A stretch of DNA of 64,000 nt from Leuctra nigra (lineage: Eukaryota; Arthropoda; Insecta; Plecoptera; Leuctridae), in assembly GCA_934045905.1 (NCBI GenBank), contig OW203765.1:18849409-18913408 (forward strand), written 5' to 3'. Numbering within the stretch: position 1 is the first letter of the stretch; each line of letters starts with the position of its first letter. Positions 11,922 through 24,189 of the stretch are shown one piece after another. The position numbers and the translations under genes were made by a program. A model generated the notes under the pieces. It worked only from the letters and a program-made list of their open reading frames with translations. It did not search any database and was not told the origin of the DNA.

Positions 11922-12395
11922 TTAGGCGCCGGTTATTCAACAAAACCGCGCAAAACTATAAAATTTCCGATACGATTAGAGACCAAACCCGTGAACCAAT
12001 TGATCTAAAATTTTAATCATGATTAGATAAAAGACAAACTTAGGGTTATCACTTGGCACATTTTTGAAATTTAATTTTATATATACGGCACCCAGAGATA
12101 CATGAAAATAGCTAATGTTTCACCAGGGCCAGTATTTCAATGCCTTGCTAACTTTTAAACAGTCAATTAGGACTATATTGCCATGGCAACAACCAATGAC
12201 AATCCTCGAAGGACCGTTTAAAACTTAACTACTGGTTTAGCAGACTATTGAAAGTCAGGCCCTAATTATTACTAAACGAAAAAAAAATTAAAAATTTACC
12301 ACGGGATAACCCTAAGTTCGATTTTTATCTAATCATGATTAAATTTTAAAATCATTTGGTCAACCCATTTCGTCTCCAATCGTATCCAAAAAAAA
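11922..12395. mobile_element. Inverted-repeat element (TTAGGCGCCGG end), interrupted
   Basis: The left arm begins TTAGGCGCCGGTTATTCAAC and runs on through AATCATGATTAGATAAAAG; an inverted arm at about 12300-12395 carries the matching inner part but has lost its outer end. Another MITE (12126-12262) sits in the middle. A second copy at 40512-40780 keeps the opposite end (AACCGGCGCCTA). Confidence 0.6.
12126..12262. mobile_element. MITE, second copy of the TAA-type family
   Basis: Ends GGGCCAGTATTTCAATG and the inverted CTATTGAAAGTCAGGCCC match the element at 8819-8965; both carry a TTGCCATG-type core. It is nested in the 11922-12395 element. Confidence 0.6.
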
Positions 12396-12686
12396 GTGTC
12401 TACAAAAAGCAGCAAAATCGCTCGCGCTTGCGTAGAAAGAAAAACAACCCGAATACACCACAGCGAAAGTCTCCATAATCCTCCACGAACCCTGACCTCG
12501 CGGCCGTCTCCAGATGCGTCGTCGGTCACCTCATTGGCGTCGTCGCCATAGCAACGCCGACGTCGTGTATACAAACGACCTGATTCCATGACGTCACGAA
12601 GTGTCGCATAACGCGACGTCGGAGTGAAGATGAGGGAAGCTGCGAACCTCATTGCCACGGGGTTATAGACTGCGTAACGGACTGAT

Positions 12687-14494
12687 CTAGTGGAGCGGTC
12701 GCTCCACGCCAGCCAAGTCGTACGGCGCGCACACTCTCAAATAAAGGCTGGAGCAAACCCACTTTTACTGTAAGCATCAAAGTGGCATTTTCGGCCTACG
12801 GGATCTTAAAATTGGGAAATCTCACATTGTTGCGATATATCTTAATTTCGAGCTATGGCCCACCCTACAACATATACCAAATTTGGGAACAATAGGTTAC
12901 GCCCTTTGCACGCTAGAGGGCCGTGAAAACAGTGTTTTAGGGCGGTTTTCATAATAATAATCTCAGTAGTAGTAGTCTCCTGGAATTCAAATCCGGTAAC
13001 ATGGCCACAGCCAAAACGGCTGAACCGATTGATCTCACATTTTTACCACGTGTGCACTTTTGGCGTCTGATTTAACCTTCACCCCATGAATTTTTTGTGC
13101 CGCCATTTTGAAACCGGAAGTGACGTCATATCTCAACAACGGCTAGACCGATTGGAACGAAAATAGCGCCAAACGATTCGGACGGTCATCTATATGGATA
13201 ATCAATAGCAACAGACTAAAATTTATGTTAACGAAACCGGAAATGACGTCATGAAATTTAATTCATCGATTGGCATTTCGGCAACAAATTTGATCCAATT
13301 ATTTTGATATTTATGTAACGTATGTTCTTTTGTGATATTATTTGACTTGATATAAAACCAACCGGAAGCCGCCATTTTGAAACCAGAAATGACATCATAT
13401 CTTAATAACGTCTTAATAGATTTAAACGAAACCAACGCTAAACAATTTAGACGGTCAACTTTATGTATTATCATCAATAATATTTGCAGTTTCCCATACT
13501 GAAACCGGAAATGACGTCACACATTTTAAAAATCGCACAAATTTACATTTTGATGCAATAAATATACTATTTGAGACTGCTTATAATAAAATGAAATCAT
13601 GTTTAAATTATAATTCAAGAGGTCAGTGATTTCAGCAGCCATTTTGAAATCGGAAGAAACGACGTAATATCTCGAAAACTGGTTGACAGATCGGTATGAA
13701 ACTAGTGCCAAACGATTCGGAAGGACATCTCTATGGAATAGGAACAGTCAAACTAGAATTTTCCTATTTATGAGGCCGGAAATGACGTCATTCAAATTTA
13801 TAAATCATTATAATCCCCTCCTATACAATAAATACATATTCAGAAAGCTAAAAATGATACACATCATTTATAGTTATAAATTCTATGTGGCAGTGCAGAA
13901 AGTTCAGCGGCCATTTTGAAAACCGACGTGTTGCCATATCTCGGAACTGGGTTGACCGATTGGAATGAAACCTTTGTTTTTTTCATGAGAATAACCAAAT
14001 TGTAAAGGGTAATTTTTTTTAAAGGATTTAGTAATTGTTCATGTGATATGTGTCACACGTAAGTTGTAAGAATAAACTAAAAAAAGTAGTGATATCCCCA
14101 TAAAAAACACTCCGTGTAAAAATACCAGCCAAGTCTCTTCAACTTAAAAAAAATAATGAAATCTAAAAATTCTGCACTGAAAAGTAGTGATATCAAAAAA
14201 TTAGCCAAGTCAAAACTTTATTTGAAAATCAAAAAATACTTGGCGCATCGTTTTTTTAGGGCATTATAGGTATACTATGTATATGTATATTTCATGTATA
14301 ATTTATAATTGGCTTATACTTCCAAGCTATTTATGTACACGATGCGCCAAGTATTTTTTGATTTTCAAATAAAGTTTTGACTTGGCTAATTTTTTGATAT
14401 CACTACTTTTCAGTGCAGAATTTTTAGATTTCATTATTTTTTTTAAGTTGAAGAGACTTGGCTGGTATTTTTACACGGAGTGTTTTTTATGGGG
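12687..14494 (-). mobile_element. Palindrome/hairpin-ended repetitive element, copy 1
   Basis: Read on the - strand, the element starts with a ~400-bp palindrome (14494-14096), continues through four diverged ~268-bp repeats, and ends with GACTTGGCTGGCGTGGAGCG and CTAG at 12690-12687. The last 18 bp form a hairpin (GTGGAGC stem, 4-base loop). The repeats are recognised by AAAATGGCGGC-like boxes (on - strand) near 13103, 13368, 13634 and 13906. Perfect TGACGTCA octamers are at 13121, 13244, 13512 and 13783. Same ends and order as the copies at 34266-40079 and 60795-62131. No transposase ORF. Confidence 0.85.
14096..14494. repeat. 399-bp terminal palindrome of copy 1
   Basis: Arms of about 155 bp begin CCCCATAAAAAACACTCCGT and are mirrored at the other end (ACGGAGTGTTTTTTATGGGG), with a central spacer of about 85 bp. 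The arms include CTTGGCGCATCG next to the spacer. The copy at 60795-61193 has the same length. Confidence 0.9.
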
Positions 14495-16399
14495 TTCCAT
14501 TTCCACGCAGACGGTGGGTGAGTAGAGTGCCACGGAGGAAGCGGAAGAAATTTGCTAGAAGGAAATTTGAGGTTGCGAAATGGAGTTGTCGTGTGGAGAG
14601 AGTGGAATTGAGTTTTTGGAAATTGAATATTGGAGAGTCGCGCTATCTAATTTCATCAACAGTGTATGCAACAATGAAGTTCAGTGGAGTTGGAGGATGT
14701 GATGTCGGTGAATTGAATTGTTGAAGTGTGCTGTATTATTAGAATAGTAGATGAAATTGTTTTGCTCTCATTGGATGAATTTGAATTTATTATAAAAATA
14801 AACAGTGCGGTATGAGTTCTTATATTATGTAGTTCCGAGCCTGTTGAGAGGTGAAACAGATCACTCGAAACGTCGTTCTCATTAAATTTATAAGAACTCA
14901 TACAGTATACTGTTTATTTTCATAAATACGATTGTGCTCTGAACCGAAGTTTAACTCGATACTATAAGATTGACTGAATCTACGAAAAAAGTTCCCATTT
15001 CTTGTGGGATTTGTGTTAGATTTACAAATCAACTAAATGAACATTGGACACATTCTGCATTTGTGATTTATTTCATTACATTTCTGTAAGAAAATATGAT
15101 ATTTTCTCAAGAAATTACAATTTTTTAAATCAGTAATGCAGTACGAAATAAGTACCTAGGTACTTGGCTTGATATTTAGCAGTTTCTAATGGAAACAATC
15201 GAAATAAGGCTAATTTTACTAATTTAATCTATTTAATATTTGTATTTTATATTACAAAGTCTGCAGAAGATTTATTATTATAAGTTCCCGTATAACATAC
15301 GTTTTTGTCTGTTTTGTTTTTGTTGTTTTTCCATTTGTGTTGGTTGTTTGTTCTTTTTGTTGAGAACAAAGACTTTCAATGGAAGTACTTTTAGTAGTTG
15401 TCAAAAGTCACCTCACAAGTTTTACCTACAGTTCAAAGTTGTACTTTTGATAACATAAACTCTGAAATTGTTTACAAATTCCAAGAAATTGAGACCATTT
15501 GTGTAGATCCTAACCCCTTCTCTCTTCGTAGATATAATAGGTACATTTCTCCGAACATCTTCCTAACTTCTGTTCCCTGTGCAATCACAATGCGATACAA
15601 TATTGTGTGTAGATATTATAATGTTGTAATATCGACTGAGTCCCCGGACGCTAATAAATAACCTCGCCGGTCTACTGCTAGATGGCGCAGCCGCATGTGT
15701 CGGTAATGTAGTAATGAGAAGAAACAGTGAATGCCCCGAAGACTTGGGGATGCGATTAATTATTGTTAATGAAGCAACCGCTGGTCGAGGATAGAGAAAC
15801 CGTAGTGGGATTATTAATTGCGTCTGGGATTATTGGATGTATTGGGGGAAATAGTTATTTGTGGCCGGCATCGTTCAAAAGTTCAAACTCCGTAAAGAAC
15901 GGGGTACAAAAATACCTACAGAATCGTCCGAATGTCCTGATAAAACTTACCCCTTACAGCGACTACCAGTCGTAAGCAGACGTAGTATAAGTTGCCTAAT
16001 TGATATTTTTGTATAGATGGATGACTTAAAAGACTGTTTTTTTTACTGGTTTTTATCACAACAAGAGGCGGCTGTACAAACCCACTGATTCAAAAATTGC
16101 TTGCAAAATTTGATGTCCTTTTGCAAAACTAAATTATCTAGACGAAAACACAGAGGTAATCGCAGATTTCAAGTATGTGGGATTGGAGGGTTTTGATTAT
16201 AAAAACTAACCAACCAACTCATACCTATGATAATTATTTCACCTTTCGTCAACTATTGACCGTAATTTGAGCTCCAACTTAGCAGTTATCCACTGGTGTA
16301 TATTGGAAAAATAGTATTAACTATCTGTATGTGACGACAGAGATATTGGAAATAAAATTAACAGTTGACCATTCTTGGGAAATCGCGTTTTTTAAACAT
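14495..16399. other. Intergenic, no gene recognised
   Basis: Open frames at 14458-14724 and 15398-15661 overlap repeats or have no splice context and no recognisable domain. A GC-richer patch at about 15660-15960 is unexplained. Confidence 0.4.
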
Positions 16400-16663
16400 A
16401 ATGGACCACTAGTCATTATCTTGCTATGTGACGTCACGAATAAAACAGATGACAGAAGGAAGTGGGCCGTGACCGTCAAGAAGGCTGTGACAGCTCAGTA
16501 ATCAATAGTAATCAAATAGCAAATGGATCCATTTCGAAATTCAACTGTCTTTCCCCCACACGTTTGATTGGCTCCCTCTCCCACTATATGGACAGTGCTG
16601 CTCTAGTGTGAGTAAAGAGAACTATTATGCTACATTGACTCCTCCCATCACCATTGGTCCATT
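16400..16663. mobile_element. 264-bp dispersed element, copy 1
   Basis: More than 90% identical by eye to 27854-28116. Both begin AATGGACCACTAGTCATTAT and end CCATTGGTCCATT, giving short inverted ends AATGGACCA. No ORF. Probably a MITE that moved recently. Confidence 0.75.
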
Positions 16664-17495
16664 CGATGTTTTTAAAAATGGTCATGCTAAACTTTTGAGA
16701 AATATACTCGTTTTATTTTGATTATATTCCCCTTCTCTCGTGGTACAAATAAGAGTCTATTTCAATTTTCAAGAAGGAATCTTTGTTGGTTTGATTTGTC
16801 TCTTGACTTATTGAATCAACAAATAAACTTGCATATTTTTTTTTCTTGAGTGGTTTGTTAAAATCTGTCAAATAATGATGAAATATTAATCACAATTTCA
16901 ACTTGATCCGACAAACGGTCTTCCATCTTCAACAATCAGAAAACTATGTTATATCATCATCACTCATTCATTGAATCAATGTTAAGATTTGTGCAAAAGT
17001 TTCAGCATCATCAGAGGAGCTATATGACTTGAACCGAACAACAGAACAAGACAAAATTGTCGAAATGAGACGCTCGCTTCGCTCTAATAAAACCTCAAGA
17101 TAACAACTGTAACGTTATTCAGACTAATAAGCTTGCTAAGTACTTCTAAATCTAGATTTCAATTTTACTTTTCATCAAGTTTTATCCGTCTAATCATAAT
17201 TAACTCATTCATGACGTAATAGTAATTTATTTTCTAAGCTCGTGGAATTTCGCTTCCTTTTCCCCAGAGTATTTTAACTTTTCCTTCGTAAAATATATTC
17301 ATTATTAAATAAAAGAAATCTCTGTCTACGTTCAAGCACGTTCTCAGTCTTGTTTTCTTTTTTTAATGAAAATTTAATGAGAATTTTCCCGGACAGGGCA
17401 CCTACCAAGTTCCGTGTATCACCAGAATACGCCTAAATCGATTAGTACAGCCACATTAGATGAACTTTAGTACACAAGATTTTTCATCGGGAAAG
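16664..17495. other. Intergenic, no gene recognised
   Basis: AT-rich; only an inverted CTCTCGTGGTAC instance of the window-wide CACGAGAGAAG motif near 16737 stands out. Confidence 0.4.
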
Positions 17496-17507
17496 CTGTG
17501 AATACAG

Positions 17508-17648
17508 TCCACATTTGCTTTAAAAAACTTTCAAGTTTTTTTTCTATTGACCAATCACAAGTCTGCCGTGAGAGGATTCTGGCATTGTGATTGGTCGTAA
17601 GAATAAAAACGCAAAACGTAAAACGCAAAACGGTCTATGTGGACTCAG
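17508..17648. mobile_element. Possible MITE with CCAAT boxes
   Basis: AGTCCACAT at the left is matched by ATGTGGACT at the right; inside, GACCAATCAC and GTGATTGGTC form a second inverted pair, and AAAACGCAAAACG repeats lie near the right end. Confidence 0.45.
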
Positions 17649-17660
17649 CTTAATGTTTTG

Positions 17661-17825
17661 CACGAGAATGGTATCCTACATTATTGCGAGTGCAACCACC
17701 GTGTTGATTTGAACGAGAATGGTATCCTACATCATGGCTGTGGCTGGGTTTGTATTGCGAGTGCAACCACCGTGTTGATTTGAACGAGAATGGTATCCTA
17801 CATCATGGCTGTGGCTGGGTTTGAC
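17661..17825. repeat. 71-bp tandem duplication
   Basis: A unit containing GCGAGTGCAACCACCGTGTT and GAACGAGAATGGTATCCTAC occurs twice with almost no change (starts about 17683 and 17754), with a shortened copy just before. Confidence 0.85.
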
Positions 17826-17829
17826 GACG

Positions 17830-18989
17830 GAGACTAATGAAATGAGAAGGATGACTCTATCAGATTTCAATTACCGAGCTAATTGTCTAGAAGAGAGCAG
17901 ACTCCCAAGAGTTTTCCCATCAGAAGTTAAGAAACTGTGATTAAACCTACAAATAGCGACGGAGAGAGTCCAAGAAAATGGAGAAAAATCGAGAAATAAT
18001 TTGTTCTGTTGTTAGAAATAGGTTCTAAAAGGAGAAGGGAAATAGTACATGTATACATAAAATTGAACCATTGTCAAAATTTCACTTATGTATGGCAAAA
18101 TAAATTTAGCATTTTGTGTATTCTATTCCTCATCTGTCATGGTAAATTTTCGATGATTTATAATCTAATCATTTCACAAAATTTACATAAAAACGTATTA
18201 AAAAGGTGAAATATAAACTCTTTCATTTTTAGACCACTAATTTAAAAACTGCTGCATTCACGTCACAACAACCCCCCCCCTCCCCCCCCCCCCCCCACAG
18301 CCCTCGGGTCGTCGACTAAGAAATAATTAAAAAATTAATATTTTATATGAATCATATCTTCTAAAGACTTTCAGCTCGCTCTCTCGTTTTCTCTCGGGTT
18401 CGTGATTCGCGAATAAAGAACGCGGAGTCTCGTCGTGGACATGTTTTCCAATTAGCATCGAGAAATCCTCGGAGAGAGTTACCAACCAATTAGAATAAAA
18501 CTCCACCAAACAAAACTTCGAGAAACCACTGAGATAACATCCGTTCTTTCCAGGAAAATTTTATTTTCTTAATAATACAAGGAATAAAGAAAGAAGGTTT
18601 TCATTGAGGACTAATTTTTTTCGACGCCTTCTGGGTGAGTTTCCATAGAGTATTTTATTTGAGTTTACAATTTAAAAATGAATTTCGTTTCATATGGCAT
18701 TTTTAATGACGTAATTAGAGACATTCGTCAAAGACATTTGCACATTGAAAATATGACGGCTGTTACAAAAGCTTTTCATCTGGTAGCTATTATAGCTATT
18801 AGGCATGTGGTATAACGTTTGGAGGTTTTAATCATTTTGTCAGCCATGTTGGAATGATTAATTACTGATATTTCTGAACATTATTTTTGATAACTTGTGA
18901 AACACTTTAAATTGTTTGTGGAAGTAATAATTTTAGGCACAAAATAACACAAATTACACAAAATGATAAAAGTTATAAGGTGGTGGAAT
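17830..18989. other. Intergenic, no gene recognised
   Basis: Holds a poly-C tract at 18272-18296 and an A/T-rich remainder. The small ORFs have no recognisable domains. Confidence 0.4.
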
Positions 18990-19354
18990 ATCAAGGGTTG
19001 TGGCTTGGCTGAAACTTGTTCGCATGAATGTTTTACGTAGAAGATAATTTTGTACACACACTAAAATCATATGAGCGGTATTTTTAAACCAGACTCTGTG
19101 ATTGGTTGAAAATTAAAACTTTTATGAAAAATGTAACCGTTTGACCATGTTTGACCGATCAACTGCAAATTTTTCATGGTCATTGGAACTAAAATTTTAT
19201 GGTGTTATTGTCAATTTTCAGACATATCGGTAAAGAACATTGTTTCCTCTATTTCCAAGGTCTGTATAGAGCAGCAACTTTCACACAGATATTAATTCGC
19301 ATTCAATAAGAAGACTCGTTTATCAACACGTTACATAGCGCGTTGTTTTCCTAG
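18990..19354 (+). mobile_element. Helitron-like dispersed repeat, degenerate copy
   Basis: Shares internal motifs (TTTTGTACACACACTAA, GACCGATCAACTG, TTTTCATGGTCATTGG) and the terminal CGTTGTTTTCCTAG|T with the longer copies at 29104-30007 and 43408-44850. Confidence 0.5.
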
Positions 19355-21561
19355 TATCTATACTACTAAAACAGCTCATTAAAAACAATATAAAGCCAAA
19401 ATAACATAGCATAATAACGTAACATAGCTTAAGGACCTATTATTAACCACTGTGTAACAACCAAGCTCAGTTCGAATATCTCTCAATAATTACGTATTGA
19501 GTTAAAACTTGTTTAAACTTTTAAACTTTTATCACCAACTGGTGATATAGAATGTATATATTATTATTTTTAAATCATTAAAAAATTCATGTCAAGTAAA
19601 TTTGTTTTCTAAAACCAATTTCAAAATCAATCAAAACTTTCAACATCGTCAGCTTGTTTCAATATCTCAATATCATAGATGATTTCAAAATTTCTCCCCC
19701 ATCGTATAAAACAAGCTCTAAACAGTCTCCACGCCCTCGCAAAACAATCTCGATTAATCTCGATTGTCCCGCGAAGTATCGATAATCGAAGTCGATACTT
19801 GCATCTCGTGTCGAAGTAATCGAGACGTACAACACACCTGGTACTTGTAGCCATTGAAAGCAGGAGACTAATGGCGGTCGTTAGAACTAATGTCGAAGAT
19901 GGAGGGAGAAAAGCGGAGAGGAAATCAAAACTAAAGTACAACGCGATATATCCTTGGGAATATATATTATATAAGAATACAGATTTATAGTTGTGATATT
20001 TTTCTTCTGTTATTTTGTTTGTGATTTATAACTTTTCAATCTGAATAGTTTTTGTGATGATAACATTTTTGATGCAATATCCACGTTTGCAAACTGCAAT
20101 AAAAGCAACTATATTGATTTTGCTAAATTATGTATGATATTAAATCACACTAAATCAAGTGACACAGTAACACAGTAAACACAGTAAATCACAGTAAAGT
20201 GACAGAGTTAGATGAACTGTTAGAAAATCTATCTCTTGTTTTAAATAGTTTTATCCATAAGAGTTAGTTAACAATGTCACCACAAAAAAAATTGTCGCTG
20301 CTCTAAACTTATTTCTGTTTTTTCCTCAAATGCAATGAAGTTGAAAAATTACCCCGTAAATATGAAATCCCAGTAATACAATATTTTGTGTTTGTAGTAA
20401 AATGTCTAGTTGTCAAAAACACAGATACATAACTTTTTAAAAGCTCGATCGTTTACGTCCTCGCTTTACCTACTCCTGCATTGAAAAACAATTCCGTATC
20501 AAAAAGCGATTGCAATTTGAATGATGATAGTTGTACTTTGCAGTGAGATGTCTGTCAGACAACTTTAGCCCTTATTGACATGCAAACGTTGACCATTTGT
20601 CATGAGTTACTAATGTACTAATTTAAAAAAGCAGGCTGGAATTTATGCCGCTGGCATCGCGCCAATGTGTCACCGTTCTGCTCGTCAATAAGGTGAAAGT
20701 TCCAAACTGAAATGTACGTGGTTATAAACCACTCAATTTTGGAACGTAATTCCAAGAATTTTTTAATCAGACTCTAATTACTTACAGAAGATAGATATTC
20801 TTTCATCGTAAGTCCTCTTTTTACCAACTTTTACGGACATTTTAAGTAGAAACAACAACTACGATCGAGCAACGAAAGTTATAGTAAAGTTACTAACGAT
20901 AAAAGAAGTTCAAACGGTTGGCAATTGGTGAATAGATTGTGTAAATTACATTTCAAATATATTATCGCCTCATCCATTATTTACTAAAAAATACATCTTC
21001 TTCAGTGATATAAAATCTCCTTTTTAATCTCACTTATGATATACTATTTTCTAACTCGACAAATTAAAAAAAAACATGAGAGTTTTTTATCCTACTTTTC
21101 TATATGTTCTAAACTTTCTCTTACTTTACGCATTTTCACCCCATTGTCTCACAGTTTTAGAGGTTAGCAATCAAAAAGTCCGAGCTTGAAAATCCTTGGC
21201 GGAAAATCATCCACATCTCTCCGCGAGAACAAACCGTCTAATCCACGGTGAAATCTTCCAGCCCGGGACGTAGTAAATTGCCCGGGAGAGTCGGCTCCAT
21301 CTTCCGCGAGAACTTTCAACAATCCTGGGAGCAAAACACCGAGCGAAATCGCCCAAGTGGAAGCGATAATCAGAAACTTGGTGTTTGAGGACGTATCGTC
21401 GGATACAGAATGGAGCTATAACTCGGCATGCTGGCAGTACAAATGTTTTCAACTATTGGTGAGGTTCGCTGCGTCTGCAGAGAGCTGTTCACTTTGTTCA
21501 ATTCAAACAAGAAGATTATAACAAATTCCTAAGACTTACCTCTGGGGCTTATGAATAATTT
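19355..21561. other. Intergenic, no gene recognised
   Basis: Unique-looking AT-rich DNA. A GC-richer patch at 21200-21460 has an 81-codon - strand frame, but without known domain or splice support. Short CACAGTAAA repeats occur near 20160-20200. Confidence 0.4.
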
Positions 21562-21870
21562 AGCGGGCGTATCGTGCGTCACTACGGTACTCTTAGTGCA
21601 CTTTCTCTTTATGCTTTTGTAGGCAATGCCCAGGTCAAACGGTTTAACCAATCGATCTGAAATTTTGCACACACACTAATGTCATAAGAGCTGTCCCAGG
21701 TACTGTTTTTGAACGAGATCGTGTGACTTAATGGATATTAACAATGGGACCGTTTGACAGAATAACTTCAGATTTTGTATGGTCATGGGACGAGCATTTT
21801 AGGTGCTTTTAAAACAGAAAAATCTGTCAAGAACGTCAAGAGTTATTGACATTTTATGTAACGCTTGTTT
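21562..21870 (+). mobile_element. Helitron-like dispersed repeat, partial copy
   Basis: GGTACTCTTAGTGCACTTTC, then GCCCAGGTCAAACGG and ATCGATCTGAAATTTTG parallel the start of the copy at 29104-30007. The 3' terminus is absent. Confidence 0.55.
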
Positions 21871-22595
21871 GAAATATTGTCAAATATTTTCAATTCTTTA
21901 TTGATTTGTATCCTATTTTTTTCGATTGCTATTTCCAAGGTCTACTACTATGTCTACCACGAGAGAAGATTAATAGAATATACACCAAATTGCTGCATTT
22001 CTTTAAAATAATACGAGCTTTAAAAGCTTCTTATCTACCTGATTTTATGGCAAATTTTAACAATTTAAATTTTAATATCGATATGATCAGCGTTTGAAAA
22101 TTGTCCAGGCTCGATGTTCACTGTCACTCTATTATGATTATAAAACTCTTAGTTATTTATTAACTTTCCCCTCATGTTGGTCGATATATTCTCCATAGGA
22201 ATCCTACTGACAAGTCTTTTATCTATGGTAATGATTATCCTTTGAAGAGAGATGTTTTTCACATGAAAGGAACCAACTTTTACGCATCTTCTGCTCCATG
22301 AAAAGGACGGCTCTTTGAAAGGACCACATACAAACAGGACATCTAACTGGGATCCATGGGTGAACGGATGAACCCACAAATGATGCTTATAAACAGTAAT
22401 AGATAGCTACATGCAATATGCAATATTGAGAGAAGTCGGTGGCTTTTCTGTCTGGATGTTGGACTTGAAATGGACCGTTATTGCGTTGAGACTATACAGC
22501 GTGTACATTTGTCCTGCAATCTTCTAATAGTTAGCTAGCTAGAAAAGTTGCTGAGGTCCGAAACAACTTTTAAGAGATTATTCAAAAATCAAATA

Positions 22596-22750
22596 GTAAG
22601 CGCCCATTTAAACTCTCTTTACGAAATAATGCCGAGTGCATTACGACCTCTGATACGACCTCAAAGTTTCACTTCAAGGTCGTTCCAGAGATCGTAATGT
22701 ACTGCAAGGGGTGACATTATTTAGCAAAGTGAATTTAAGTGGGCGCTTAC
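22596..22750. mobile_element. 155-bp inverted-repeat element
   Basis: The ends GTAAGCGCCCATTTAAA and TTTAAGTGGGCGCTTAC are inverted repeats, with a second inner inverted pair (CTTTACGAAATAATG; CATTATTTAGCAAAG). No ORF. Confidence 0.75.
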
Positions 22751-23002
22751 AAGTTGATTTATGAACATCCTTTACGCGTGAAGAAAAAACTCCAAAAAGT
22801 ACTTTGACGAACCACGCGCGTCCCGATACCTTATGAAGGCCTTTTAAACATAGAACTACGTAGTACAGACTAGAATTGTCATCGACATCGACTCGCTGGT
22901 GCATTGTTCAGCGACATTTCGTGTCGTGTCGCCTTCTCCGTTACGTAAGACATAGTCCCACGTCAAAACTCTTCACTACGAAATAAACTCAATGTAACTC
23001 AC

Positions 23003-24118
23003 CAAACAGCAGCATGGTGAAGCGTTGAATGCGCATGAGCGGGTGTACTCCTCGCGCAACACTGCAACGACATCGTCGAGCCATCGAGTCCGTCACCGGC
23101 CGCCGCTCGTCGACAATGTCCCACCTTATGTTCACACAACGTCGCACTATCTACATCACAGTTCGACATGCTAGCACATCGCGGCAACACCGCCGTCGGC
23201 GGCGGCGTCGACACATGGCGTCCTCCACTCGCGCCGACGTATTCCACAGGAGTCGACGCGACGGACGATAACCGAGGCGTCGTCCGTCCTCGCTGCGACG
23301 ACGGCGACGACGTCAGATACTCTCGTGATCCTGACGTGGACGTCGACGAGTTCGATACGGTGGTTTGACTACTTGTTGAGTTCACTGTAGTCAACGGGGA
23401 GACGGTTTGATGATTCGGAGAAGGACAGCAACGGAGGTGGTTACTGCGGTTGGGACTTGGTAGGATGTGTTGATGATAGCGATGATGAGGTGCTGGTGGA
23501 AGTGCGCGATGGTAATGATGATAGTGATGATAGTTTGGATGAGGTAGCCGATAATGATGATGGTAGCCTAAGTCGCGCCGCATGTACGGATCGCCCGGGT
23601 TGACGGGCGTCGTCGGCGGTATGAAGCCGTTGGGGAGGAAACCAGGAGAGGGTGGGAAGCTGGGGTATCTGTCGGCGGGGACATATCGCTCGTTGGGAGC
23701 AGGTGGAGGAGGGTAGCGGTCCGAAGGAAAGTTGAAGTAACGCTCATTCTGGAATCTTTCCCCGTTCGGGGACTTTGAGAATCTTTCGACGACGCCGTTG
23801 TTCTGATATCTATCCGACGTTGGTGCGGGTGGAGGAATGTAACGGTCCGAATATCCATTCTGATAGCGTTCTGCGTAGCGCTCGCGGTCCGGAGTGTAGC
23901 GCTCCGGATAGGGTGGGTAGCGCTCGAAGCGCTCGCCGTTGAATCTCTCCCCCGGTGGATATTGCGGGGTGGGCGGCGTTGGCGGCACGGACGAGGAGGA
24001 TGACGAGGACGTGGACGAGGAGGGGGTGGATTGCTGGAGGAGGAGACGCTCCCGTCGAGCGTAGTCCTCGTCAGGGGGCGTCATCCGGGTCCCCCGAGCC
24101 AGCCCACTGTCAGGACAT
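23003..24118 (-). CDS. Internal coding exon, Ser/Pro/Tyr/His-rich low-complexity protein (partial)
   Basis: A 1,116-nt open exon on the - strand is bounded by a strong acceptor (GTTTTTGTGTTTGCAG|A) at 24119 and a strong donor (GTTTG|GTGAGT) at 23002; the length is a multiple of three, so its removal would keep frame. The exon is much richer in GC than its surroundings. The encoded segment has a CPDSG start, a serine run (about residues 32-44), a stretch with many GERF, ERY and DRY units separated by prolines, a His/Tyr-rich block (YHHHYR, HYHHYH), a Ser/Thr-rich block, and a C-terminal part with Cys and His (RCASMSNCDVDS). I do not recognise the protein. No signal peptide, membrane span or enzyme motif lies in this part; it looks disordered. 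Neighbouring exons were not found. A 152-bp minisatellite lies in the intron just upstream. Confidence 0.65.
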
Positions 24119-24189
24119 CTGCAAACACAAAAACACATGGTCAGGTCAAAATACGTTTCAAAATATAAGGAAAATATATATTCCAATAT

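Noticed and set aside
12329..12658. 109-codon - strand frame
   Set aside because: Overlaps the arm of an inverted-repeat element and has no protein-like motif.
21207..21452. 81-codon - strand frame in a GC-rich patch
   Set aside because: No domain, no clear acceptor or donor; kept only as unexplained sequence.
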